A DNA stretch of 64,000 nt from Pyramidobacter sp. YE332 (lineage in GTDB: Bacteria > Synergistota > Synergistia > Synergistales > Dethiosulfovibrionaceae), in the NCBI RefSeq assembly GCF_033060595.1, contig NZ_CP133038.1, positions 2,480,001 through 2,544,000 on the forward strand, written 5' to 3'. The notes under the pieces were generated by a model, which searched no databases, was not told where the DNA came from, and saw only the letters and a program-made list of their open reading frames with translations. The position numbers and the translations under genes were made by a program. Of this stretch, positions 54,259 through 62,654 are shown piece by piece; the first letter of the stretch is position 1, and the number at the start of each line of letters is the position of its first letter.

Positions 54259-54395
54259 CCTTTTCGCACTTGCAAAGCGCAAACTTCATTTCGCGCGTTT
54301 CCCATGCGATATTTTGGGACCGCGGCAGGTATCTGACTGTAACCCCAGTCCATGCCGAAAACGTGCTCCCTTGCCGACGAAAGCCGTCAAACGAC

Positions 54396-54439
54396 GTTCC
54401 GCCCGTTCCGGTTTCGCGCGAAACTGGAACGGGCGGAAC
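54396..54439 (+). terminator. Terminator after the RND operon
   Basis: A long stem (54396-54416 with 54419-54439) with one or two mismatches, followed by GATTATTTATTTTA. It lies 138 bp past the channel gene. Confidence 0.75.
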
Positions 54440-54497
54440 GATTATTTATTTTAGTGCATGTAAATTAACTCATTATAATGACTGCGTTTGCGAGAAA

Positions 54498-54513
54498 TGT
54501 TCCACGTGGAACA
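54498..54513. promoter_or_regulatory. parS-like site (perfect palindrome)
   Basis: TGTTCCACGTGGAACA, identical to the site at 25847; symmetry extends to 24 bp here (54494-54517). It sits between convergent operons, a place where a ParB site would not disturb genes. Two perfect copies 28.7 kb apart are far beyond chance for a 16-mer. Confidence 0.88.
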
Positions 54514-54566
54514 TTTCGTATAGGTGTTTGGAATAGCATCTGCTGACACTACTCCAGCTTCGTCGC

Positions 54567-55241
54567 CTACACAAGCTCGCGCAGGAACCGCGCGGCGATG
54601 GAACGGGCGAGGACCACGGGCTTGCCGGTGATTCGGCGAACCTGTTCCTTCATCGCCAGCGTGTAGCCCATGCAGTCCATGACGAGAGCGTCGGCGCCCC
54701 AACGGGCGAGTTCTTCCGCCGCGGCGGGGATCGTTTCTTCGGGACGGACGTAGGGCGATGCGCCAATGGAACGATTTTGCTCGGTGATCTGCGACCAGCG
54801 GCGCGACGACTGTTCCAGCTGATCCGGCGACGGCATGAAGACGCCGAGTTTCGCGCCGGCCGGCACGACGGCCTGAACCATGTTGAACAGGATTTTCTGC
54901 GGCCTCAGCAGCAGCCCGCCGGTTGGAAAGTCGGGGAACTCGCCCGTGCAGAGCAGCAGGACGGCGGGGATCCCCGCGGCGAGGTGGGCGGCGATCTTCT
55001 GACGCACCAGAGGTGTCACTGCACGTTCGCAGATTTTCACAGACGTGCCGTCGGCCATTCTCGTGACCAGCACATAATCGCCCGGGCGCGGCGCCATGGC
55101 GGCAATCTGTTCGGAACTCAGGCCGTCCAGCGCTCCCGCTTCGATCAGTTCCACTTCCGCCCCGAGGATCTTCATAAGGTCAGGCGTGACGTCTGTTCTT
55201 GGCGCCTGCCCAATGGTGACGGTCCCTACGCGCAAAGTCAT
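54567..55241 (-). CDS. AroM family protein
   Basis: 224-residue protein of the AroM family, whose biochemical role is not established. The sequence has the N-terminal GTVTIGQAPRTDVTPDL signature and two conserved cysteine motifs: LLLCTGEFPDFP (about 96-107) and ALVMDCMGYTLAMKE (about 184-198). These spacings resemble the paired catalytic cysteines of the Asp/Glu/hydantoin racemase superfamily. It is the last gene of the OPT-racemase-DUF917-DUF1177-AroM operon, with a 12-bp gap after DUF1177. It may be an isomerase of the same pathway (inference). Confidence 0.85.
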   Translation of the reverse strand: MTLRVGTVTIGQAPRTDVTPDLMKILGAEVELIEAGALDGLSSEQIAAMAPRPGDYVLVTRMADGTSVKICERAVTPLVRQKIAAHLAAGIPAVLLLCTGEFPDFPTGGLLLRPQKILFNMVQAVVPAGAKLGVFMPSPDQLEQSSRRWSQITEQNRSIGASPYVRPEETIPAAAEELARWGADALVMDCMGYTLAMKEQVRRITGKPVVLARSIAARFLRELV

Positions 55242-55252
55242 GGCCGGGCCTC

Positions 55253-56215
55253 TTACGCCTGAGGATCCGCCGGCGGCAGATCGCCCATGCTTTGAAGTTT
55301 GTTCATGGCCCCGTAACGTTTGAGGGTCAGATCGAATTCTTCCTCGCTGTAAAACTTGCACTTGCCCTCGCCGAACGCTTTCGCCGTTTCGATGGCGAAG
55401 CGCACGGCCGCCTCGATGTCTATCGGTTGCGAGCTTCCCGTAGCACAGCCGGGGACCGTCGTCTGCGACGTCAGCGCCACGCCGACGACCGGCGCTTTGG
55501 TGGCCGTGCAGGGCTGGAGGATGCTGTTCAGGTGATAGAGCCCGTTGCCGTAGGGCGTGATGTCGGTCATGCTGAGGGGAAAAACCTTGGGCAGCTCCCC
55601 CGTGACGGAGCTCATGATCTCGAGCAAATCTTCGCTGACGCGCAGGATCCAGCCCTCCTTGGCCGTCGGCGAGATGGCAAAGCCGCGGGCGTTGACGATC
55701 CGGTTGCCGCGCGTCGTGTCGATGGACAGGACGGCGTCCAGCTCCTCGCCCATTTCTTCGCGGTTGGCGATGGTCATGTTGATGGGAGAACCCATGAACG
55801 GCACGGGATCGTGAGGGCGTGTAGGAGAATTGGGGCAGATGTGAGTGGAGACGAACACGTCGCCTTTGAGCGCGTCGCCCTTTTTCGCCATGTCGCCCAG
55901 TTTCATGGCGACGGCCACGGCCGACACGGCGCCGTCGCCGTCGGAAACGAGCCCGATCCGTTCGGGGCGCGCGCCGATGCCGCCGAGACGGCCGACGATA
56001 CCGATGGTGGGGGCTGTGCCGCCGTTATGTTTGCCTTCGGAGCCGTAGAACCACGTTTTGACGAAATCAGTGCTGCCTTTGGGGCCGTGAACAGTTTTGA
56101 CGGAGATCTGTTCTTCCGGCACGCCGGCGGCCATCAGCGCTTGTTTGACGCTCTCGCCGCTTACGGACGGCGAGTCGAGCAGTTCAAGCGCGTTTATCGT
56201 ATAAAAAAGAGACAT
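55253..56215 (-). CDS. DUF1177 family protein
   Basis: 320 residues matching the DUF1177 family by its conserved stretches: LELLDSPSVSGESV near the start, GRLGGIGARPERIGLVSDGDGAV (about 76-98), VFVSTHICPNSPTRPHDPVPFM (about 120-141) and TSQTTVPGCATGSSQPIDIEAAV (about 249-271). A His/Asp/Glu-rich core suggests a metallopeptidase-like fold, but no activity is known to me. AAGGAGGT precedes the ATG. It is flanked by AroM and DUF917, a combination also seen in other anaerobes with hydantoin racemase and OPT genes. Confidence 0.85.
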   Translation of the reverse strand: MSLFYTINALELLDSPSVSGESVKQALMAAGVPEEQISVKTVHGPKGSTDFVKTWFYGSEGKHNGGTAPTIGIVGRLGGIGARPERIGLVSDGDGAVSAVAVAMKLGDMAKKGDALKGDVFVSTHICPNSPTRPHDPVPFMGSPINMTIANREEMGEELDAVLSIDTTRGNRIVNARGFAISPTAKEGWILRVSEDLLEIMSSVTGELPKVFPLSMTDITPYGNGLYHLNSILQPCTATKAPVVGVALTSQTTVPGCATGSSQPIDIEAAVRFAIETAKAFGEGKCKFYSEEEFDLTLKRYGAMNKLQSMGDLPPADPQA

Positions 56216-56282
56216 GATTGGTACCTCCTTGATTTTCTACGTCTATTTTTTCTCTTCGGTCATTGCGAACGCGGCGGCTGCG

Positions 56283-57362
56283 CTACTTCAGCGTGACGTA
56301 GGGCAGCACGTCCCTGCCGACGACCTTCTCGATAGGTTCCAAAAGTTCCCGGCAGAACATGCCTGCGCCAAGAGGGATCCTGTCCGCAGGGACCAGCGTC
56401 ACGAAAACGCGCCGCCCCTTTGCGAGCTCCGCCGTGGTGACGGGAAGTCCGGTTTCTGCGTCCGTGGTCATGATCAGATCGGGGAAGGTCCCCAGCCGTT
56501 CGCCGCCGCGGTCCAGCGTCATGAATTCGTTCCAGAACGCGAGTTCGCACCCGCCTGCGGAAACGACGCCATGGTCGAACCCGCCTTCGGTAATCAGGTC
56601 GATAGCGTCCACCGTGCCCGCCGTAACGACGCGGCCGCCGAGAAAGCCGACCGCCGCCTGGACAACAGCTTCGGCTCCGCGGGAACGGGCTTCAAGCATT
56701 TTCGTCCCAGTTTCGATGGCCAGCATCACGGCTCCCGGCGCGGCATGTTCTTTCAAATAATGGGCTTTGACCGGATTACGGGCCACCGCAACCAGTCCTC
56801 CGGCCTGAACGGCGCACTGCCGCACAAGCGCCGCTACGGCCTCCATGGGGCCGCTGAAAGCCGCTTCGAGGTAGCGCCCCGTCTCGGGATTTCCTCCCGC
56901 CGCCGTCTGCTTCGAAACGTAACGATTGTCGCGGTGCAGCGCCATGGATCCCATGACGCCGGTGGGATGCGCGCGTCCGTTGCACGGCGCGTCGATCAGG
57001 GGCAGTCCGCTCATGGCGGCCGGCAGCCAGCCGTTGAACGTCGAGCCGCCGCCATTTTCGTTGGTGATCAGTCCGGCCGGAGGCGACACGTCCAGTTTTG
57101 CCATCAATTCAATGACACGCATGGCCGCTTCGGGCTTGGCCATCGCTTCTTTCGAGGCCGGCGCCCCCACCGCCGAACAGGTGACGACGACCGCTTCGGG
57201 ATCGATCTCGTCCAGCGAGACCAGTTCCAACGGACCGGCGGAAAGAGCCGCTTCGCCGAGCGCGCGCCCCTTGGCCATCGAACCGCCGCCGCCACCGCCG
57301 AGAAAACAGCCGCCCAGCAGCGCGGCTTCCACGTGTTCCTGAGTCAGTTTCAGCCGAGACAT
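56283..57362 (-). CDS. DUF917 / S-methyl-thiohydantoin desulfurase-like protein
   Basis: 359 residues of the DUF917 family, related to hydantoinase-type HyuA proteins and now named after an S-methyl thiohydantoin desulfurase. The glycine-rich LLGGCFLGGGGGGSMAKG (about 15-32) and VTCSAVGAPASKEAM (about 60-74) are diagnostic; ITNENGGGSTFNGW and APCNGRAHPTGVMGSM follow. AAGGAGGT precedes the ATG. It lies 13 bp after a hydantoin/Asp-Glu racemase gene. Together these suggest processing of a cyclic amide such as a hydantoin; the real substrate is unknown. Confidence 0.87.
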   Translation of the reverse strand: MSRLKLTQEHVEAALLGGCFLGGGGGGSMAKGRALGEAALSAGPLELVSLDEIDPEAVVVTCSAVGAPASKEAMAKPEAAMRVIELMAKLDVSPPAGLITNENGGGSTFNGWLPAAMSGLPLIDAPCNGRAHPTGVMGSMALHRDNRYVSKQTAAGGNPETGRYLEAAFSGPMEAVAALVRQCAVQAGGLVAVARNPVKAHYLKEHAAPGAVMLAIETGTKMLEARSRGAEAVVQAAVGFLGGRVVTAGTVDAIDLITEGGFDHGVVSAGGCELAFWNEFMTLDRGGERLGTFPDLIMTTDAETGLPVTTAELAKGRRVFVTLVPADRIPLGAGMFCRELLEPIEKVVGRDVLPYVTLK

Positions 57363-57375
57363 GCAAAGACCTCCT

Positions 57376-58026
57376 TCAACACAAGGCCGTCCACAGGCAG
57401 GCAGCCGCGCAGCGCAACGGATCCAGCACCGGCAAGCCGACGCGGCGGCGCAGCTCCGGAGCGGCGTTGATCGTCGCCAACCCCGTGCAGGCCAGAAGGA
57501 GCAGCTTGGCGCCCTTGCTTTTCAGCGCACAGCCGGCTTCCGCGAGCGCGTCCATCGCGTCGGGGCGGAACAGATCCAGCGTCGTATGGATCTGCGGCGG
57601 GCGCAGAGAACCGACGATACGGCCGCCTAAAATTTTTGCGATCTCTTCCGGCACGTTGTCCGTGATCCCCAGCACTCCCACGGGAACCCCGTAGGCGCTG
57701 GCCACGTGCGCCATCGCCGTGCCGGCGCCGATGACCGGGACGTTGAGCTCCCGTTGAAGGATGCCGACGCCGGGATCGCCGGCGCAGCTGATATAGACGG
57801 CGTCGACGTTTTCGTCCGCGAAAGCGCGCCCCAGCGCCAGCACCTTGGGCAACGCCTTCGCATGACTTGCCTCGTCATGGATCCCTTCGTCCTGATCGGC
57901 GATGCACCGCGATTCGACGGACAGACCGGGAAAACACGATTCGATCATGCGTCCGTGAAGCTGGAGCAACTCCTGATCCGGCGTCGTCAGGACGCGGATC
58001 AGACCGATTTTTTTCTTCTCCGACAT
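57376..58026 (-). CDS. Asp/Glu/hydantoin racemase family protein
   Basis: 216-residue cofactor-independent racemase with the two catalytic cysteines in ISCAGDPG (about 79-86) and LLLACTGLATI (about 176-186). The strand GVPVGVLGITDN between them is typical. The start ATG at 58026 is favoured over the in-frame ATG at 58047, because the GAAAGGGTG ribosome site lies between them. It is the second gene of the operon, after the OPT transporter and before DUF917. Likely role: interconversion of stereoisomers of a hydantoin or acidic amino acid before the downstream enzymes. Confidence 0.87.
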   Translation of the reverse strand: MSEKKKIGLIRVLTTPDQELLQLHGRMIESCFPGLSVESRCIADQDEGIHDEASHAKALPKVLALGRAFADENVDAVYISCAGDPGVGILQRELNVPVIGAGTAMAHVASAYGVPVGVLGITDNVPEEIAKILGGRIVGSLRPPQIHTTLDLFRPDAMDALAEAGCALKSKGAKLLLLACTGLATINAAPELRRRVGLPVLDPLRCAAACLWTALC

Positions 58027-58105
58027 CGAATTTTCACACCCTTTCACGGCAGCGCCGTTTTTATGGAAGCACGGCGCTGCCGGTCACGTCGAAGATACAA
58101 TGCGC

Positions 58106-59737
58106 TTACCACCAACCGAAGGAACGCCCGATGGCGTTGAAGAAACCGAAAAGCCCGTCGCCGGCCACGAAACCCGCGCCGTAGAGCTGCATCGCCTCTT
58201 CGTGGTTTTTGATGAAGAGCGCCCGCAGGATCAGGGCGACCACCAGGCCGACGCCGTAAATGGGGTTGCGGATCAGCAGTCCCGTGGCGCAGAGAATGCC
58301 CAGCGCCTTTTTCGAACCGCCGGCGACCTGCAGAAGCGCGCCGGGGACGGCCCAGCACAGCATTTCAAGAAGGATCGCATAATCGGAACCCGCCTGGACC
58401 GTGGCCGCGAAAACCCGGCTGACGGGTGGAAGCAGATTGAGATTGAAATGCATCTTCATCAAAAGTCCGACCACCACAGCAGCGATCAGGCCGCCGAAGA
58501 GTTCGGAAAACATCTGCTGGCGACGTCCGTCCAGTTCGTACTCGCGATTCTTCCCGCTTCCTCTGATGACCCAGCCCGTCTTCAGATCGTATCCCATGTC
58601 GGCAAAACATGGGCCCGTGCTGGAAACGAAGCCTGCCAGCACCGCCAGCGCCGCCGGCGGAAAGTTCATGAACAGGCCGAGGCTGACGAAAATCACGGTC
58701 ACGGCAAAACCGGGGAACCAGCCCGAGAACATGGCGCACAGCCCGACCAGGATTGCGGCGGAGATCGACGAAAACGTGCACCAGACACCCCAGAGAATGA
58801 GCTTGGGTGTCTCCATGGAAGTCATGAACCCGGTAATGGCCGCCAAAATGACAGCCGCCACGGCGAAATATCCAATATGGGCGGCGATGGCTTTCTTAGC
58901 CGCCGCGTGAGTCACCGTGGGCGCGCTTTCGGACGAGAACTCGCGGACGGATTTTTTGAAGATCATGACGAGCGCCTGGATCAGCGAGATCAGCCCGGCG
59001 CCGATCATAAAACCGTGCGGGATGTACGTTTTTCCGAGATCTGCCGGGAGATTCGTCAGTCCAAGAGAACTGAGCCAAGGGACAAGGCTCGGATAATAGC
59101 CGCGGATCAAAAGCCCCGCGGCCAGAGCCGACATGGCCCATGGGTTGGCGATAAACGCGATGCCCACGCCGGCCATGGGAAGACCGCCGGAAAGAAAAGG
59201 CTTGATCCGGCATCCGGCGCCTGCCGCGCCTAAAACGATGCCGCTCAAAAGCGTACGTCCTTTTTTACCGCCTTCGTCTCCAGCGATCAGCGCTTCCGCG
59301 GTGGCGATCCCCGGCGCCCACGATTCCCGGGCGGGGAACATCTCGGAATCGAACAGCGAATAAACGAGATGCATGCCGATCAGCGTCGCCATACCGGATC
59401 CGATAAGCATCGGCACGATCAGGGAAGGATCGCCGAAAACGTAGAGGATCCCCACGGCAAGCAGGCAGCAATTGGCCGCGCCGAATCCGGCGGCCGAAGC
59501 CATCGTCTGCACCAGATTCTGTCGGTCCAGGCTGCGGAATCGGCTCAGACTGGCGAAGGGGATTCTGGCAAGCGCCATGGCGAACAGCGCGCCGATGACG
59601 GATGTGTTCGGCGTCGTTCCGATGCGGGAGATGATCTGCATACAGATGACCGCCGAAAAGACGGAAACCAGCGCGCTGATGACAAACGTTTGCCCTTCGA
59701 AAGCCTTGACGTGCGGAACTTTTTTCTCTTCTGACAT
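58106..59737 (-). CDS. OPT family oligopeptide transporter
   Basis: 543-residue inner-membrane transporter with about 14 hydrophobic segments; bacterial OPT members import oligopeptides or metal-chelate compounds. Family features include the N-terminal FEGQTFVISALVSVFSAVICM, the SGMATLIGMHLVYSLF region, SWAPGIATAEALIAGDEGGKKG and the NPWAMSALAAGLLIRGYYPSL segment. AGGAGGTCAGTCAC precedes the ATG. It is the first gene of the racemase-DUF917-DUF1177-AroM operon and presumably imports its substrate. An IS1202-type element begins 98 bp upstream. Confidence 0.9.
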   Translation of the reverse strand: MSEEKKVPHVKAFEGQTFVISALVSVFSAVICMQIISRIGTTPNTSVIGALFAMALARIPFASLSRFRSLDRQNLVQTMASAAGFGAANCCLLAVGILYVFGDPSLIVPMLIGSGMATLIGMHLVYSLFDSEMFPARESWAPGIATAEALIAGDEGGKKGRTLLSGIVLGAAGAGCRIKPFLSGGLPMAGVGIAFIANPWAMSALAAGLLIRGYYPSLVPWLSSLGLTNLPADLGKTYIPHGFMIGAGLISLIQALVMIFKKSVREFSSESAPTVTHAAAKKAIAAHIGYFAVAAVILAAITGFMTSMETPKLILWGVWCTFSSISAAILVGLCAMFSGWFPGFAVTVIFVSLGLFMNFPPAALAVLAGFVSSTGPCFADMGYDLKTGWVIRGSGKNREYELDGRRQQMFSELFGGLIAAVVVGLLMKMHFNLNLLPPVSRVFAATVQAGSDYAILLEMLCWAVPGALLQVAGGSKKALGILCATGLLIRNPIYGVGLVVALILRALFIKNHEEAMQLYGAGFVAGDGLFGFFNAIGRSFGWW

Positions 59738-59818
59738 GTGACTGACCTCCTGACCTTCGTCGAAAATGGTAAGACCTTCTCAAAAGAAATGCCTGTACAT
59801 AACCCTCCCGTCGATAAA

Positions 59819-59834
59819 GTTTTTAGAGATCTTA
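59819..59834. repeat. Left copy of the 16-bp target duplication
   Basis: GTTTTTAGAGATCTTA, repeated exactly at 61375-61390 on the other side of the IS. A 16-bp duplication is typical of the ISTde1-like group of IS1202-type elements. Confidence 0.9.
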
Positions 59835-61374
59835 TGTCAATAGCCAATAAAAAAGTCACCATAACTGCTCATTAAAAAAGTCACCCCCTCACACTCTCAT
59901 CACAGCAAGACACCTCGAAAGAACTCCCCATCGTGCCGCCATAACAACGTCTACGCGAACGTACATTTATCCCGACATGTGCTATGATATCCCTGCCTTT
60001 TGACGACGCCACGCCGCCATGGGTGGTCCGGAGCGGGCTTGTGCGCTTTCACAAGCCCGCTTTTCCGTTTCTTTGCCGATGCCTCATCGGAGTCGACTCG
60101 TTTTTGACTTTCAACCTCCTTCATCTCGATCCGTCTGCCCTTGGAAACACCCCAGATCCGCCCGGTCGACGTTTCACGCACCTCAACCGTCGTTTGGGCC
60201 ATCCCGAGGCAATCGTCCGCCGCCGGAACGTACCGACGACCTCCGTAGGAGATCATGCCGCCGTGATCCGTCCTGCGAGATTCGCGACGCGCAAAGAGAA
60301 AATCCAAATCGACTTTTCCTTCCGGCTTCACATAAACGTCCTCTCCCTCAGCCGGCGTGACGGCAAACTTCCGATTGTGCCTGGCGATGAGCTTGGGCAA
60401 AACCTCGTTGGCCGCCGTGATATCCGAGACGCCAAGCAGCCTCAGCTCCCCGGCAGCCTGTCCTGCATCGTGTTCCAAAGACGTTCGACACGCCCCTTCG
60501 CCTCCGGCGTCAAGGCAAAGATCTGCCCGATCCCAAGATCCTTCAGCCCCCGTCCGAAACAACTTAACGGCTCCTCCTTCCCCGCCTCATTCCCTTCATT
60601 TTCTTCATTCCCTTCGATCCGATCCTCATCATCCTGCGCCCGTGCCTTTGGAGAGCGGAAAATCGTATGCCGGTCGCTGTAAATCGCCATCGGCAGCCCA
60701 TACCCCTCGATCCCCATCCCCAGCGCGGCGACATAGCCCGCCATACATTCGTTCTCAGTGAAACAGGCGCCAGTCACGATCCCCGTCGCATCGTCAATAT
60801 AAGCGTGCAGCGTCGCGCGCCCGTTCCCCCTGCCAAACCATTCAAACGACGTGGCGTCAGTCTGCCACAACATCCCCGCGGCCACCTTCCGCGGTCGGGA
60901 ACGGTGAAGCTTCGGCCGCCGCCGCGCACTCTTCTTGCTCCTGATCCCCTCGTCCTTCAGAATGCGGACGACACTCGAACGGCTGATCCCGATCCCCTCC
61001 CGTTCGTTCAGGCATTCCGCAAAGTGAGAGAAGTTGAAATCGTAATAGACCTCCTCATACGCCTTCAGCACCGACTCCCGAACCTCATCTCCGATCCTGC
61101 GCCGAGACGTTCTGCCGCGGTTGCCATGAACAAGCCCTGCCGCCCCTTGAGCGGCGAACCTCTTCTTGATCCTGATGATTTGCCGTTGACAGAGCCCCAG
61201 CTTTTCCGCCGCCTCCCTGTTCGTCATGCGTCCCTCGACAAGCGCTCCGATAATCCTGATACGATCCAGTTCCTTTTGTGACAATGTCATTCGCTCCTGT
61301 TTCATGAACGGTATTATCTCAGAGTGACATTTTCTTGGAACAGTTATGGGTGACTTTATCACTGAACAACGACA
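59835..61374 (-). mobile_element. IS1202/ISNCY-type insertion sequence, complete
   Basis: A 1540-bp element bounded by 16-bp direct repeats. Its termini begin TGTC and share an imperfect inverted repeat of about 33 bp (common core AAAGTCACC and ATAACTG). A second AAAGTCACC-like copy lies about 25 bp inside each end, giving paired transposase-binding sites. It carries one transposase gene, frameshifted. The left terminus reads TTGACA outward, toward the OPT operon. Its insertion is recent, judging from the exact target duplication. Confidence 0.9.
59951..61290 (-). pseudogene. IS1202/ISNCY-type transposase with a -1 frameshift
   Basis: DDE transposase of about 445 residues when joined. The first frame (61290 to 60442, starting MTLSQKELDRIR) has two helix-turn-helix units (GRMTNREAAEKLGLCQRQIIRIKK; REGIGISRSSVVRILKDEGI) and the DDE core: LWQTDATSFEW, AIYSDRHTIFRS and GRVERLWNTMQDRL. 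It stops at LPGS. A -1 shift in GGGG at about 60449 continues as ELRLLGVSDITAANEVL to 59951, with a basic tail. This could be a mutation, a sequencing artefact or programmed frameshifting. Confidence 0.82.
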
Positions 61375-61390
61375 GTTTTTAGAGATCTTA
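61375..61390. repeat. Right copy of the 16-bp target duplication
   Basis: Identical to 59819-59834; see the IS element. The adjoining 61391-61480 is very AT-rich and probably once held the upstream part of the OPT-operon promoter. Confidence 0.9.
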
Positions 61391-61471
61391 TTGAATTTTA
61401 TCATGCTAAATAATATAATAAATATATTTTTGCATAAAAATACAGTATCAAATTATGCAGGCGCACAATTC

Positions 61472-61527
61472 TAAAAATAAAGCCCCCTGAAGGAGCGTCC
61501 TTTCAAAACGCGTTCCTTCAGGGAGCT
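61472..61527 (-). terminator. Terminator of the PucR-type gene
   Basis: A 17-bp stem with two mismatches (61481-61497 with 61511-61527). Read on the minus strand it is followed by TTTATTTTTAG. It begins just past the stop of the PucR-type gene. Confidence 0.8.
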
Positions 61528-61528
61528 T

Positions 61529-62644
61529 TTACGATTCTCCGCCGGCGTCGTTTTTCGCGTACAGAAAAAACAGCGCCAGACGGAACGGCGTTGAGCCGTA
61601 TCGGTTCAGGGGGAGAAGTTCCATGATCCGCTTGTGGCGGTAAAGCAGGGTGTTGCGATGGATGTGCAGCCGTTGAGCGGCTTTTTCGGAGGAACCGTCG
61701 CAGGCGAACCAGACGCGAAGGGTCTGCGCGAGACTGGAATGCTTTTTCACGTCTTCGTCGAGGAGGGGACGCAGACAGCGCGAGGCGGCCTCCTGAAGCT
61801 CGGCCGGCGGCCGGTTCTTTTTGAGGAGATCCAGAAGTTCCAGCTCCGAGTAGACGAAGACGCCTTCGTCGAAGCCGAGCTGTGCGCCGAGCTGCAGGGC
61901 CGCTCTCGCTTCCGCGAAGCTCTGGACGATATTTTTCAGCGGCGCGGGGCCGGAGATGCCCAGGCTTTGGCGTTCCATCTGCTGCGGCAGGCAGCATTTC
62001 AGAAATTCGACGAAGTGATCCGCCCGCTCGCCGGGCAGCTGAGCGACGAGCATGCGCAGGGAGCTGTTGGCGCTGTACTGGAAAGCGCGCGGCGGCGGCA
62101 GGGAAGGCCGCTGCGGCGGCAGATTCTCCCATTGCAGGCTCCATACGCTCCGGGAGCTTTCCCAGCCCTGCCGTTTCAGCGACTCGAGCAGGCCGACGGG
62201 ATCCTGCTCCAGCTGAAAAAGGCTGAGAGGCTCGCCGGCGTCGTCGCGACAGCTCCGTTCAGTACGGAATATCTCGCGCATGACCGTGCGCGAGACAACG
62301 GCATAAGCCAGTCCTTTGGGCAGGATGACCAGGGGAAAGTCCAGCTCGTCGGCGAGGCTGAACGCCTGCGGCGGGATCGCGCTGATGAAACGTCCCAGCT
62401 TGACGCCCAGCCCGGCGGCTCTGCCTGCGCTCAAGACGCGGATGATGCGGCAGATCTGCTCGGGATTGTTGCGGAAGGCGTAACCGGTCGTGAAGGAGAA
62501 CGTGTCGGGGCGGCACCAGCCGGAAGGGTCGGGGATCTCGATGAAATCGATGAAGCGGACGCGGTTTCCCGTCCCTTTTTTGCCCGCAGCGATTTCATGG
62601 CCGGCGAAAACGGGCAGCTCGAGCATGTCGGCAACGGTAAACAT
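61529..62644 (-). CDS. PucR-type transcriptional regulator
   Basis: 371 residues. The N-terminal purine-catabolism-regulator-like domain starts FTVADMLELPVFAGHEIAAG and includes VRFIDFIEIPDPSGW; the C-terminal PucR helix-turn-helix is SSEKAAQRLHIHRNTLLYRHKRIMELL (about 320-346). The ATG at 62644 follows AGGATGG; another ATG three codons upstream abuts the preceding stop. It lies directly after a 284-residue unknown gene, with which it is co-transcribed, and is separated from the OPT operon only by the IS. It may control that operon (inference). Confidence 0.85.
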   Translation of the reverse strand: MFTVADMLELPVFAGHEIAAGKKGTGNRVRFIDFIEIPDPSGWCRPDTFSFTTGYAFRNNPEQICRIIRVLSAGRAAGLGVKLGRFISAIPPQAFSLADELDFPLVILPKGLAYAVVSRTVMREIFRTERSCRDDAGEPLSLFQLEQDPVGLLESLKRQGWESSRSVWSLQWENLPPQRPSLPPPRAFQYSANSSLRMLVAQLPGERADHFVEFLKCCLPQQMERQSLGISGPAPLKNIVQSFAEARAALQLGAQLGFDEGVFVYSELELLDLLKKNRPPAELQEAASRCLRPLLDEDVKKHSSLAQTLRVWFACDGSSEKAAQRLHIHRNTLLYRHKRIMELLPLNRYGSTPFRLALFFLYAKNDAGGES

Positions 62645-62654
62645 GACGGCCATC

